DNA of 62,795 bases from Candidatus Gastranaerophilales bacterium (lineage in GTDB: Bacteria > Cyanobacteriota > Vampirovibrionia > Gastranaerophilales > Gastranaerophilaceae): the NCBI GenBank assembly GCA_944322755.1, contig CALUPY010000012.1:1-62795 (forward strand). Direction: 5' to 3'. The stretch's first letter is position 1; every line of letters begins with the position of its first letter. Below, piece after piece: positions 46,553 through 54,238 of the stretch. The position numbers and the translations under genes were made by a program. Below the pieces are notes generated by a model. That model ran no database searches. It worked only from the letters and a program-made list of their open reading frames with translations, and had not been told where the DNA came from.

Positions 46553-47158
46553 CTAACACAAAGCAAACATAAAGTTATTTAAGAAAGCTACATCAGGCTT
46601 TTCCATATCAAGATATCCTAAATTAACAGAAGTTTGCTTCAGATCTGTAAGCAGATTTGTGCTGTCTTTAATATATATTTTTAAATCATCGCTAAATTTT
46701 GATTTAAAAAATTTATTTATATTATTTACACAGTCGAAAACATTTGTATTGGCTTGAAAAAGTAAAACATCAGGAATCATTACAGGTCTGTAATAAGGTG
46801 ACGAAACAGTTGCCATTGCATTTTGTTTTTTTTGTTCCAGTGTAGATACTATTGTCGTCAGTTTTTTAAAATCGTGCGGGGAATTGAAATATTTACTTTC
46901 GGCCAATTCTCTAAATGCAGGAGTTTGAAGATATTTTTGTACATAATATGCCTGATTTGAACCATCCAGGCAATCTTGAATAGCTACCAATTTGGCATAT
47001 TCTTTTTGTCTAAGCAGGTTTATCTCAGTATTTTCGTTATAAGGTCCAATATTTAAACTTTTAAGCAAATTATCAAGCGGATTTGGCAACGGCTGCATAG
47101 GTGTCATTATATAATTAGTTTTACATTTATTCGCCGCCTGAATCGTTTGAATAACCAT
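46553..47158 (-). CDS. hypothetical protein downstream of the metallopeptidase
   Basis: 201 aa, not recognised. Soluble, helix-rich, with three cysteines and no signal peptide. It lies 1 bp after the metallopeptidase stop (47160) on the same strand, so the two are an operon and this may be a partner, chaperone or inhibitor. Convergent with the AAA+ operon; only 10 bp separate the stop codons. An alternative ATG at residue 18 (MTPMQPLPNP) is possible. Confidence 0.6.
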   Translation of the reverse strand: MVIQTIQAANKCKTNYIMTPMQPLPNPLDNLLKSLNIGPYNENTEINLLRQKEYAKLVAIQDCLDGSNQAYYVQKYLQTPAFRELAESKYFNSPHDFKKLTTIVSTLEQKKQNAMATVSSPYYRPVMIPDVLLFQANTNVFDCVNNINKFFKSKFSDDLKIYIKDSTNLLTDLKQTSVNLGYLDMEKPDVAFLNNFMFALC

Positions 47159-47159
47159 A

Positions 47160-48047
47160 CTAACCTCCTGCTATATTATACCAAGCATTGTTAACAAGAT
47201 CAGCCAATTTTTTATCATGTTTTCCTGCCTGATAAAAAGGATTGCGTGTAACTGTCAACGTGTCAGGATCTAAAACATCCACAACCTCTTTTGTTATTGC
47301 TTCAGCAATAAGTTCAAAAGGATTCCCTCCTTTTATGATATCCGAGCGTAATCTTATGCCTGCAGCATATTCACTGATTTCTTTTTTTATTATTTCCATT
47401 TGTTGCGGAGTATATCTTGATGATTGCATTTGTTTGAGGTGTTCTATTCCTGAAACATAAGGATTAGGGTCATAATATGCCCCATTAAAAGTATTATATC
47501 TTTGTAATGTTTTGGGGCAAGTTCCGTCATAACCAAATACTCTATATAACAAATCATTATGAATATTATGAACCCATTCATGTATTATTGTATGAAGAAA
47601 ATGGTTCGTTGAATTACATCCTGAGCGATGCTGCGACTCTGCCAGTGCATCCATTTCTGCCAAAGTTTTCATTTTTTCATTATTGTAAAATATAGATCTG
47701 GTTTCATAAACACCTTTGCCTGAAATAATTTTTTCAGAATCAGGCAAACAAAAACCAAGACAACCTGTATTATTATAATTAATCAAGTCCCAATCGTGGT
47801 ACACTGTCAAACAAGGAGGCTTTACCCCAAATGGCAATTTGTATTTATTAGTTAATGTTTCAAAAATATCATTAACAATACCGCAACAATATGCAATGGC
47901 TCGATTGTTTTTAAAATCTGCATTAACCCCTTGCTTTTTGAACAATCGTTCTATACCTGCAGCAGAATACTGCGCTGCTCGAAATTTTATTGTCGGCGTC
48001 AGACCGGCTTTAAATGAAACTCTTTGTGGATTATTTTTTATTTTCAC
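47160..48047 (-). CDS. predicted zinc metallopeptidase (HEXXH) with VSFKA motif
   Basis: 295 aa. VSFKA at 10-14, right after the MKIKNN start. The zinc motif is HTIIHEWVHNIHND: His156, Glu157 and His160. A second acidic segment, NPFELIAEAITKE (Glu245/Glu249), is placed like the third ligand of gluzincins. Nine or so cysteines are scattered in the first two thirds. There is no signal peptide, so either it acts in the cytosol or the N-terminal motif has a targeting role. Substrate unknown. Cotranscribed with the 201-aa gene at 46553. Confidence 0.72.
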   Translation of the reverse strand: MKIKNNPQRVSFKAGLTPTIKFRAAQYSAAGIERLFKKQGVNADFKNNRAIAYCCGIVNDIFETLTNKYKLPFGVKPPCLTVYHDWDLINYNNTGCLGFCLPDSEKIISGKGVYETRSIFYNNEKMKTLAEMDALAESQHRSGCNSTNHFLHTIIHEWVHNIHNDLLYRVFGYDGTCPKTLQRYNTFNGAYYDPNPYVSGIEHLKQMQSSRYTPQQMEIIKKEISEYAAGIRLRSDIIKGGNPFELIAEAITKEVVDVLDPDTLTVTRNPFYQAGKHDKKLADLVNNAWYNIAGG

Positions 48048-48196
48048 TTTAGTTCCTCTGATATTTTAAGTTTAAAAAAAATATTTTTTGCGGATACTTT
48101 GTATTAATTTTAACAATTGTTAAAATTAATACAATAAAATAACAAATTTAAAAATTTTTAAATATTATACAAGTAGTATTAAAAGAGAGGCATAAT

Positions 48197-48700
48197 ATGA
48201 TAAAAGCAATTTCTTTGGCAATGAATTATGGATTAACTAAAACTACATCAAAAAAAACTATTCAGCACAAATCAAATTATCAACAATCACCAATTTCTTT
48301 TTCCGGAATAATGGATAACCCTGGAGCAAAACGAGTTACAGATGCAAACGGAAATACATACATAATTGAGTCTGGAGGTACTCTTGTAATACATAACGGT
48401 GATAAAGAAAATAAAAGAGGAGTCCAAGATGCATTAACAGGGGCAGGCATTGGCGCTGCAGGTACTTCCGTAGTTAACAAAAAAGTAAACCAGAACAACA
48501 ATCACACGCAAACAACAGACCAAGATGATAAACAACCTCACGAATATACAAAAAATGAAACAGATAATATTGACGATATTAAAAATACTGGTTCCTCAGA
48601 TGATATAAAAGATGAGTCAGATTATAATCATGATACAAACTATGATGATGACGATGATGATTCTATTTTTGACGACTCACATTCGATTTATGAATTCTAA
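48197..48700 (+). CDS. hypothetical protein with ISFSG motif and acidic tail
   Basis: 167 aa, not recognised. ISFSG is at 33-37 after a Lys/Thr/Ser-rich start. Next come TDANGNTYIIESGGTLVIHN, a possible beta-hairpin, and a small Gly/Ala stretch (DALTGAGIGAAGTS). The last 60 residues are strongly acidic and disordered, with a run of Asp (YDDDDDDSIFDD), which could bind divalent cations or a basic partner. Ribosome site AGAGAGG before the ATG. A terminator follows at 48775-48811. Confidence 0.65.
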   Translation: MIKAISLAMNYGLTKTTSKKTIQHKSNYQQSPISFSGIMDNPGAKRVTDANGNTYIIESGGTLVIHNGDKENKRGVQDALTGAGIGAAGTSVVNKKVNQNNNHTQTTDQDDKQPHEYTKNETDNIDDIKNTGSSDDIKDESDYNHDTNYDDDDDDSIFDDSHSIYEF

Positions 48701-48774
48701 ACCCTATCTTTTAAAATTGATTTTGAAATTAAGGATATAAAATACAAAGTGCTTTACCCCGCACCTCGAAATTT

Positions 48775-48811
48775 TAAAAAGAGACTTTTTTTAAGAAAAA
48801 GCCTCTTTTTT
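48775..48811 (+). terminator. terminator after the acidic-tailed protein gene
   Basis: AAAAAGAG (48776-48783) pairs with CTCTTTTT, with an inner CTTTTT/AAAAAG extension, followed by T6. Confidence 0.75.
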
Positions 48812-48891
48812 AGTATTAAAAGTCTCTAAATTTTGTCTCTAAAATAAATAAAACAGCCGCAAATCCACAGCAGGTCAAGACAATTCCGCAT

Positions 48892-48924
48892 TAAAAAGTC
48901 CACCTCAAAAATCTGGGTGGACTT
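48892..48924 (-). terminator. minus-strand terminator beyond the tRNA-Ser repeats
   Basis: AGTCCACC (48897-48904) pairs with GGTGGACT (48916-48923); T5 on the minus strand. It would catch transcription reading through from tRNA-Ser and its repeats. Confidence 0.7.
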
Positions 48925-48928
48925 AAAA

Positions 48929-49370
48929 TCGGAGAGGGTGGGATTGTCTTGGATTTTCTTCTGGCTCACAGAGATTCGCCTTTTGAGCTATGCTCAAGTC
49001 GGCTCATTCTGCTCGCTCTCCGGGCTGGGTTCACTTCGTTCACACGGCGCCCGTCCGAAAATCCGCTCGAACCATTACAAGGCTTCGCCTTGTGGTTCTC
49101 ATCCCACGGAGACGAAAAAGACCCTTACGGGTCTATAATCTTTAAAAAATCGGAGAGGGTGGGATTGTCTTGGATTTTCTTCTGGCTCACAGAGATTCGC
49201 CTTTTGAGCTATGCTCAAGTCGGCTCATTCTGCTCGCTCTCCGGGCTGGGTTCACTTCGTTCACACGGCGCCCGTCCGAAAATCCGCTCGAACCATTACA
49301 AGGCTTCGCCTTGTGGTTCTCATCCCACGGAGACGAAAAAGACCCTTACGGGTCTATAATCTTTAAAAAA
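48929..49370. repeat. two identical 221-bp tandem repeats that start with the tRNA-Ser 3' end
   Basis: Units 48929-49149 and 49150-49370 appear identical. Each begins with TCGGAGAGGGTGGGATT, which is the reverse complement of the acceptor 3' strand and part of the T-arm of tRNA-Ser; the third occurrence (49371) is the real tRNA. The rest of each unit is GC-richer than its surroundings and carries small hairpins: TTGAGC TAT GCTCAA, CAAGGC TTC GCCTTG, and AGACCC TTAC GGGTCT. Open frames through it are artefacts of the repeat. Confidence 0.9.
49335..49355 (-). terminator. tRNA-Ser intrinsic terminator
   Basis: On the minus strand AGACCC GTAA GGGTCT followed by T5, 17 nt beyond the tRNA 3' end. 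The same hairpin is repeated one unit away at 49114-49134. Confidence 0.7.
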
Positions 49371-49371
49371 T

Positions 49372-49458
49372 CGGAGAGGGTGGGATTCGAACCCACGGTG
49401 GACTTGCGCCCACACAGACTTTCGAGGTCCGCACCTTAAACCACTCGGACACCTCTCC
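49372..49458 (-). tRNA. tRNA-Ser(CGA)
   Basis: Minus strand: acceptor GGAGAGG pairs with CCTCTCC, discriminator G as expected for serine. Anticodon stem CGGAC/GTCTG with loop CTCGAAA gives anticodon CGA. Long variable arm (GTGTGGGCGCAAGTCCACC) of class II, T-loop GGTTCGAATCC. CCA not encoded. Its 3' 17 nt are repeated twice downstream. Confidence 0.96.
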
Positions 49459-49513
49459 TAGATACAGCTATTTTACTACAATATTTTTTATATGTCATTT
49501 TCTAAATTAACTT

Positions 49514-51007
49514 TTAACCAATTGTTCTAATTGCATTTTCAAATATATGGTAAACATTATTTGTATACTGATATGCAGCAGGGTCTGTATCAAATACACC
49601 ATCCCAATGACGTTCACATTTTGTCCAGGCATCATATGCTTCCATTTTTTTTGCCCCGAGCATCTGTTCATGTGTATTTGTATAAGGAGACAGCGGGAAA
49701 ATATCTGTTAACTGCATATATGAGGGCAGTTTATCTTCTTTGTAATCATAGCCGAAAAGACAAGAATTGAGTCTATTCAACCTTTTCCAGGATTCATGCT
49801 TTGCACTGCCTTCATCGTTGTCATTAGAAACTTCGGGACCTGCAGCATATTCCCTTGAATACTTCTGTTTTTCCGCTTCCCATCTTACGCTTGAAAAATC
49901 ATCAGCTTTTCCCCAGTCTGTGCCGGCTGTCAGCCCCATTTCTTTGTATCCGTAATAATCATTGCATTTTTCACCAATAAATGACAAATCATGCCGTCCT
50001 GTTTGTTCACGGATTTTGTATAGTATGTATGCCATTTGCATTTTATTAGGCAAACTACCCAATCCGCAGTATCCATTAAGATCTATAATGTGTTTTCCAC
50101 TGTCAAAATAAATTGCATCAAAACCGAGCTCTATTCCCCAGATACAAGCATCAATAAACGCTTTTTCATGGTCATACCAGTTAAAAGCATGTCCTTGTAT
50201 ACGAAGTTGATTTGCGGACAAAGGCATTCTGAAGCCTGTTTTAAATCCCAGTAAATGTGCCATATCATTAAAAGCTTTGACTTGTTCGTCCGGTCCCATT
50301 CTATGATTTAATCCGTCATCACTTAGTGTTGCACTAATACCAGTATGAAGATTTGCACAATATAGTGACGCAGCATCGTCATAACCGTCTCCATAGAACG
50401 CAGGATAAAGTTGGGAAAGTATAATGCAATTTGCAAAAGAATTTGGAGAAGTCGGAATTGCTGGAAGAATTTTCATAACACCCAAAAGCCCGCCTGTCAA
50501 TCTATTATTGTTATTATCATAGGTTGCAAGAATTCTTGGATTCACTTCGATATAATTTGCATATCTACCCCATTTATCACCAAAATTCGGCGATGGGATA
50601 TATGAAGGAATCCCCGGATACTGACTGTCAGGTTTTATTATAGTGCATAATGATTGGATTACCTGCTCTGTTGTTCTACGGAGCAATTCAGAAGGACGAG
50701 CATTCACCCATTTTTTCGCTCCTACCTGATATAAATGTTCTTTTGTCCAGTTATCTTCATATACATCATTCCTTCCGCTTGAAATCCAAAAAAGTTTTTT
50801 TAGTGGCTGCTGGTCTCCATAATAACCTTTAAAGGATATGTTTAGCTTGTTAATACTACTTTTTAGCGTATCAAAAACAGCAAAGCTGTTGCTTTGTTGT
50901 TTTATTTTTGAGTCTAAACTTCCTGTTTCTTTAGTCTCATGCTTTTGGGATTTTGCAGAAAACATATGCGCAGGATAATAATTTGTTATATTTAATTTAA
51001 CCAGCAT
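49514..51007 (-). CDS. GH13-like TIM-barrel glycosidase with ISFKG motif
   Basis: 497 aa. ISFKG is at 57-61 after a Ser/Lys-rich N-terminus. The body looks like an alpha-amylase-type barrel: LGFDAIYFDSGKHI resembles the beta-4 nucleophile segment (G-x-D-G-x-R-x-D-x-x-K-H) but without the usual Arg, and LSFIGEKCNDYY resembles the beta-5 acid/base Glu. There is no signal peptide. Start at 51007 (MLVKLN) is chosen on the M-x-V/I pattern of its neighbours; no good ribosome site is visible and the frame opens at 51025. Glycoside hydrolysis or transglycosylation is an inference. Confidence 0.6.
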   Translation of the reverse strand: MLVKLNITNYYPAHMFSAKSQKHETKETGSLDSKIKQQSNSFAVFDTLKSSINKLNISFKGYYGDQQPLKKLFWISSGRNDVYEDNWTKEHLYQVGAKKWVNARPSELLRRTTEQVIQSLCTIIKPDSQYPGIPSYIPSPNFGDKWGRYANYIEVNPRILATYDNNNNRLTGGLLGVMKILPAIPTSPNSFANCIILSQLYPAFYGDGYDDAASLYCANLHTGISATLSDDGLNHRMGPDEQVKAFNDMAHLLGFKTGFRMPLSANQLRIQGHAFNWYDHEKAFIDACIWGIELGFDAIYFDSGKHIIDLNGYCGLGSLPNKMQMAYILYKIREQTGRHDLSFIGEKCNDYYGYKEMGLTAGTDWGKADDFSSVRWEAEKQKYSREYAAGPEVSNDNDEGSAKHESWKRLNRLNSCLFGYDYKEDKLPSYMQLTDIFPLSPYTNTHEQMLGAKKMEAYDAWTKCERHWDGVFDTDPAAYQYTNNVYHIFENAIRTIG

Positions 51008-51102
51008 ATGAATATCAAAGCACAAAAATTTATCATTTTGCTAGTAACAAAATAATAAGTTTTCCATAGTTTTATTGTACAAAACACACTTATACAACAA
51101 AA

Positions 51103-51130
51103 TAAAAAAAAGCCACTCAATTGAGTGGTT
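51103..51130 (-). terminator. intrinsic terminator
   Basis: CCACTC AATT GAGTGG with flanking A-T pairs and T7 on the minus strand. The remainder of 51269-51441 holds nothing I can identify. Confidence 0.75.
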
Positions 51131-51235
51131 TGTTTTCTGCATCCTAATGGTCTCTTTTGTGTTTATTATTTAGGAGTTTATATGTGTTCGGGGTTATTAA
51201 TGTTATTTAGTGTTTCGACTACACTTAACCTTACT
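51104..51235 (-). ncRNA. candidate ~130-nt small RNA or attenuated leader
   Basis: A strong promoter (51241-51268) and an intrinsic terminator (51103-51130) on the minus strand bound this interval. Inside, AGTGT/ACACT can form a 5' hairpin; no useful open frame. The next minus-strand gene (51007) begins about 100 nt beyond the terminator, so the element could be an independent RNA or a terminating leader of that gene. Confidence 0.45.
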
Positions 51236-51240
51236 ATTTA

Positions 51241-51268
51241 ATTATGACATCACAAAAAATATTGTCAA
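51241..51268 (-). promoter_or_regulatory. strong sigma-70-type promoter
   Basis: Minus strand TTGACA (51263-51268), 16-nt spacer, CATAAT (51241-51246). No coding gene begins within 200 bp downstream. Confidence 0.6.
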
Positions 51269-51441
51269 CCCCTATTGTAATATTTGTTTACAGAAAGCAA
51301 AAATAGAATAACAACAGTAAATTAAGAGCTTTTTGAATATATGAATATAATCTAAATTCCAACTACTACAAGGACCGTTCATGTATCACAAGAAACTAAA
51401 GCCTTAGCACAGTTTAACCGACACAAATTTTTTCGGCCAAT

Positions 51442-51738
51442 TTAATGACATATTTTATCCACAAATTTTTCTAATGCCTCATCTCGATATTCTTTATCAT
51501 TATACAATACCGCATCCGTATCAGGTATGAAATACCTCTTCGATGGTTTTATTTTATATTCAAAAAAGCCTGACGTTTTGCAAAACTCAACATCAAATAC
51601 CCTATTTAAATAAGCCCTTCTTTCTTTCTCACTAAGATTGGAGAATTCTTTTGTGATTTTTGCTTCTATTTTTGAATGCGAACTTTTAAAAGACTGTTTC
51701 TTTTTTAATAAATTTCTAATTCTCTCTATAAATAACAT
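51442..51738 (-). CDS. small hypothetical protein (98 aa)
   Basis: Not recognised. Basic, soluble, helical N-terminal half (MLFIERIRNLLKKKQSFKSS) and a C-terminal half with alternating aromatic residues (FFEYKIKPSKRYFIPDTDAV). QSFKS at 15-19 resembles the Ser-Phe motif of the neighbours but the surroundings are more basic, so it may be chance. Single gene, divergent from the GH32 gene. Confidence 0.5.
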   Translation of the reverse strand: MLFIERIRNLLKKKQSFKSSHSKIEAKITKEFSNLSEKERRAYLNRVFDVEFCKTSGFFEYKIKPSKRYFIPDTDAVLYNDKEYRDEALEKFVDKICH

Positions 51739-51868
51739 ATAAAATCTCTTTATTCCAATTATTCTTTAATTAACTATCAATTATACTGTATATGATAAAA
51801 AATGCAATAATAATTTTCATTTTTGACATTTATGGTATGATAAAAAGATAAGCAAAAGGAGATTGCAA

Positions 51869-53698
51869 ATGAAGAGATTGAATGCCTCGGTAATTGCAGC
51901 TGCTATCTTATTTTCTGCAATGTGTTTAACTGCTGCTGCGACTGACGTAAAAACAGAAGCTCAAACTAATATACAGACTTCTGGAAAGGCTGAACACTCA
52001 CAGCCGGTTAAAACCGGGGGCAAGCCGGCAGAAAAATCAGAAACAAAAACTGCCACTGAATCTTCATCAAAAATCGACACAAAAATAACAGAAAAAGCAG
52101 ATTTAAGCACAACTTCCAAACAAAATAAAAAAACGGAATCGGCCGTAATAGAAAAACAGGAAGTTAAAGAAATATCATTTGCAGTTCCTGCTCCGGAGCG
52201 TGAAAATTCAATATTACAGCATAAAAATGCATTAAAATATGCAAATGAGAAACTTGCAGCTTCAGTAAAGAATATGCCGGAAAAATACTGGTATCCTGTA
52301 TACCATGCAGCCCCGCCGGCAAACTGGATGAGCAGCCCGAGCGGATTTTCATACTTTAATAAAGAATATCATTTATTTTATCAGCATAATCCGTTTGCGC
52401 CTCAATATGGAAAAATGTACTGGGGACATATGTCCAGCAGTGATATGATAAATTGGAAAAATCTCCCGGTGGCACTTGCTCCGACTGATAACTATGATAA
52501 AAATGGCGTGCTTTCCGGAACTTCTATTGTAAAAGACGGACTCTTATATCTTTTGTACTCGGGCAGTCATAATATGAATGGCAACAAATCACAAATGGTG
52601 AACCTTGCAATGAGTAAGGATGGCCTAAATTTTGTAAAATCTGCAAACAATCCTGTTGTTTTAAAACCACCGGCAATCAGAGGTCTTAAGGTCTCGAATG
52701 AACATTTTAGAGATCCTTTTGTATGGAAACATGGTGATACTTTTTATTCATTAATAGGTACTCAAAATATTCCGACAAAAGATGGCATGGTTTTAATATA
52801 TAAATCATCTGATTTAACAAACTGGAAATTTAACGGAATTACTGCTTTGGGAAATAAAAGCGAAATTGGATATATGTGGGAATCTCCGGCTCTGGTTCGT
52901 GTAGATAATATGGATGTTCTGGCAATATCACCTCAGGGAATAAAGCCAAACGGCAAGAATTTTTTGAATAAACATCAGTCCGGATGGTTTGTTGGAAATT
53001 TAGATTACAATACCGGGAAATTTAAACAGGTCGGTGCATTCGGAGTATTCGATAAAGGATTTGATTTTTATGCGCCGCAGTTTATAAAAACGGAAGACGG
53101 AAGAGTCGTTATGATAGGCTGGCTTGGCATGGCGGATTCAGCGATACCCGAAAAAGCAGAAGGCTGGAGCGGCATGATGAGCATACCGAGAGAGTTAAAA
53201 ATAATAAACAAAAAAGTTTATACTTTACCGGTTGAAGAAATGAAAAAACTCAGAGCTCAGACGATTTGTTTAAAAGATAAAATTATAGAATCAGAAAAAA
53301 GCTTTTTACAGATTAACGGTGACTCATACGAGCTGGATATAGTTGCGGATATGTCAGAGGCAAAGAGTCTTGGGATTGAATTAAGAGCTTCAGACACTCA
53401 AAAAACAATACTCTCATATGACAAAGAAAAAGGCGCTCTGGTGCTTAACAGAGATAAATCAGGTAAAGATCTGACAGGAGAACGGGAAGCACCGCTGAAA
53501 TTAAGCAACAATTTATTAAAACTGAGAATTTTCGTTGACAAATCTTCAGTTGAAGTTTTTGCTAACGATGGAGAGATCGTAATGAGCAGCAGGATTTATC
53601 CCGATAGAAAATCCACAGGCATAAAATTTATTGCAAACGGAAAAGTAAAACTTCAAAGTTTGAATTTCTATAAATTAAAGCCGGTTGCGGAAAAATAA
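51869..53698 (+). CDS. exported GH32-family protein lacking the catalytic nucleophile
   Basis: 609 aa. Signal peptide at 1-24, then a 100-residue Lys/Thr/Ser/Glu-rich linker, then the five-bladed propeller of GH32 (invertase/levanase/inulinase family) and its C-terminal beta-sandwich (LRIFVDKSSVEVFANDGE). The family W-M-N-D-P-N-G motif reads WMSSPSG (153-159): the nucleophile Asp is Ser156. The transition-state FRDP motif (280-283) and the acid/base Glu in WESP (Glu338; usually W-E-C-P) remain. Hydrolysis of fructans is therefore doubtful; a binding or altered role is possible. Ribosome site AGGAGA before the ATG at 51869. Confidence 0.88.
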   Translation: MKRLNASVIAAAILFSAMCLTAAATDVKTEAQTNIQTSGKAEHSQPVKTGGKPAEKSETKTATESSSKIDTKITEKADLSTTSKQNKKTESAVIEKQEVKEISFAVPAPERENSILQHKNALKYANEKLAASVKNMPEKYWYPVYHAAPPANWMSSPSGFSYFNKEYHLFYQHNPFAPQYGKMYWGHMSSSDMINWKNLPVALAPTDNYDKNGVLSGTSIVKDGLLYLLYSGSHNMNGNKSQMVNLAMSKDGLNFVKSANNPVVLKPPAIRGLKVSNEHFRDPFVWKHGDTFYSLIGTQNIPTKDGMVLIYKSSDLTNWKFNGITALGNKSEIGYMWESPALVRVDNMDVLAISPQGIKPNGKNFLNKHQSGWFVGNLDYNTGKFKQVGAFGVFDKGFDFYAPQFIKTEDGRVVMIGWLGMADSAIPEKAEGWSGMMSIPRELKIINKKVYTLPVEEMKKLRAQTICLKDKIIESEKSFLQINGDSYELDIVADMSEAKSLGIELRASDTQKTILSYDKEKGALVLNRDKSGKDLTGEREAPLKLSNNLLKLRIFVDKSSVEVFANDGEIVMSSRIYPDRKSTGIKFIANGKVKLQSLNFYKLKPVAEK

Positions 53699-53829
53699 CA
53701 TTGTCATGCTTTATGTTATAGTGCAAAATAAAATGTAACATTATATTTACAAAACAGATGAAAAAAGCAATTTTTTCTAACATCTTAACTTATTATAAGT
53801 GTAGATTATAATGTGTGAGGTAGATAAAT

Positions 53830-54189
53830 ATGAATTTTGATTCAATTAAAGGAACAGCAGCTACAGGTGCTGAAAAGGCTAAGGAGTTTATTAACAAAGG
53901 CGCAGCCAAAGCTGAAGAGTTAGGCAAAGAAGGCTATAATACAGCAAAAGAATATGGAAAAAAAGGTTTTGAAGCATTAAAAGATTTTGGCGTAAAAGCC
54001 GGTGAAAAACTGAAACCGCTTGCGCAGGATACAATTGCTTTAGGTAAAGATGCTGTTAAATATGCAAAAGCTAATCCCGGAAAAACTGCTCTTATTGCAG
54101 CAGGTGCAATGGCTCTTATAGCCGGAGTTACAGCCTTTATACACACAATTACACATAAAACACCTGAAAAAACAACAGAAAAAGCCTAA
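53830..54189 (+). CDS. helix-rich protein with one membrane segment
   Basis: 119 aa. Residues 1-70 are an Ala/Lys/Gly-rich amphipathic helix with repeats such as AEKAKEFINKGAAKAEELGKE in 11-residue periodicity (phasin/LEA/YtxH-like). A hydrophobic helix (KTALIAAGAMALIAGVTAFI) follows, and a short Thr/Lys tail. Surface coating of a membrane is a possible role; no family is assigned. Closed by a strong terminator. Confidence 0.7.
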   Translation: MNFDSIKGTAATGAEKAKEFINKGAAKAEELGKEGYNTAKEYGKKGFEALKDFGVKAGEKLKPLAQDTIALGKDAVKYAKANPGKTALIAAGAMALIAGVTAFIHTITHKTPEKTTEKA

Positions 54190-54208
54190 TTAAAAGATTT
54201 TATTTCAT

Positions 54209-54237
54209 AAAAAAGCCGGCTTAAGACCGGCTTTTTT
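54209..54237. terminator. bidirectional terminator
   Basis: AAAAGCCGG / CCGGCTTTT stem with A and T runs, between convergent genes 53830-54189 and 54239-55219. Confidence 0.9.
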
Positions 54238-54238
54238 G

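Noticed and set aside
48929-49370. CRISPR-like array
   Set aside because: Only two 221-bp identical units and no short repeats alternating with unique spacers; no cas genes nearby.
48917-49439. Three similar open frames (73-136 aa) on the plus strand across the tandem repeats
   Set aside because: They are translations of the 221-bp repeat and the antisense strand of tRNA-Ser; no ribosome sites, and the duplication simply repeats the peptide.
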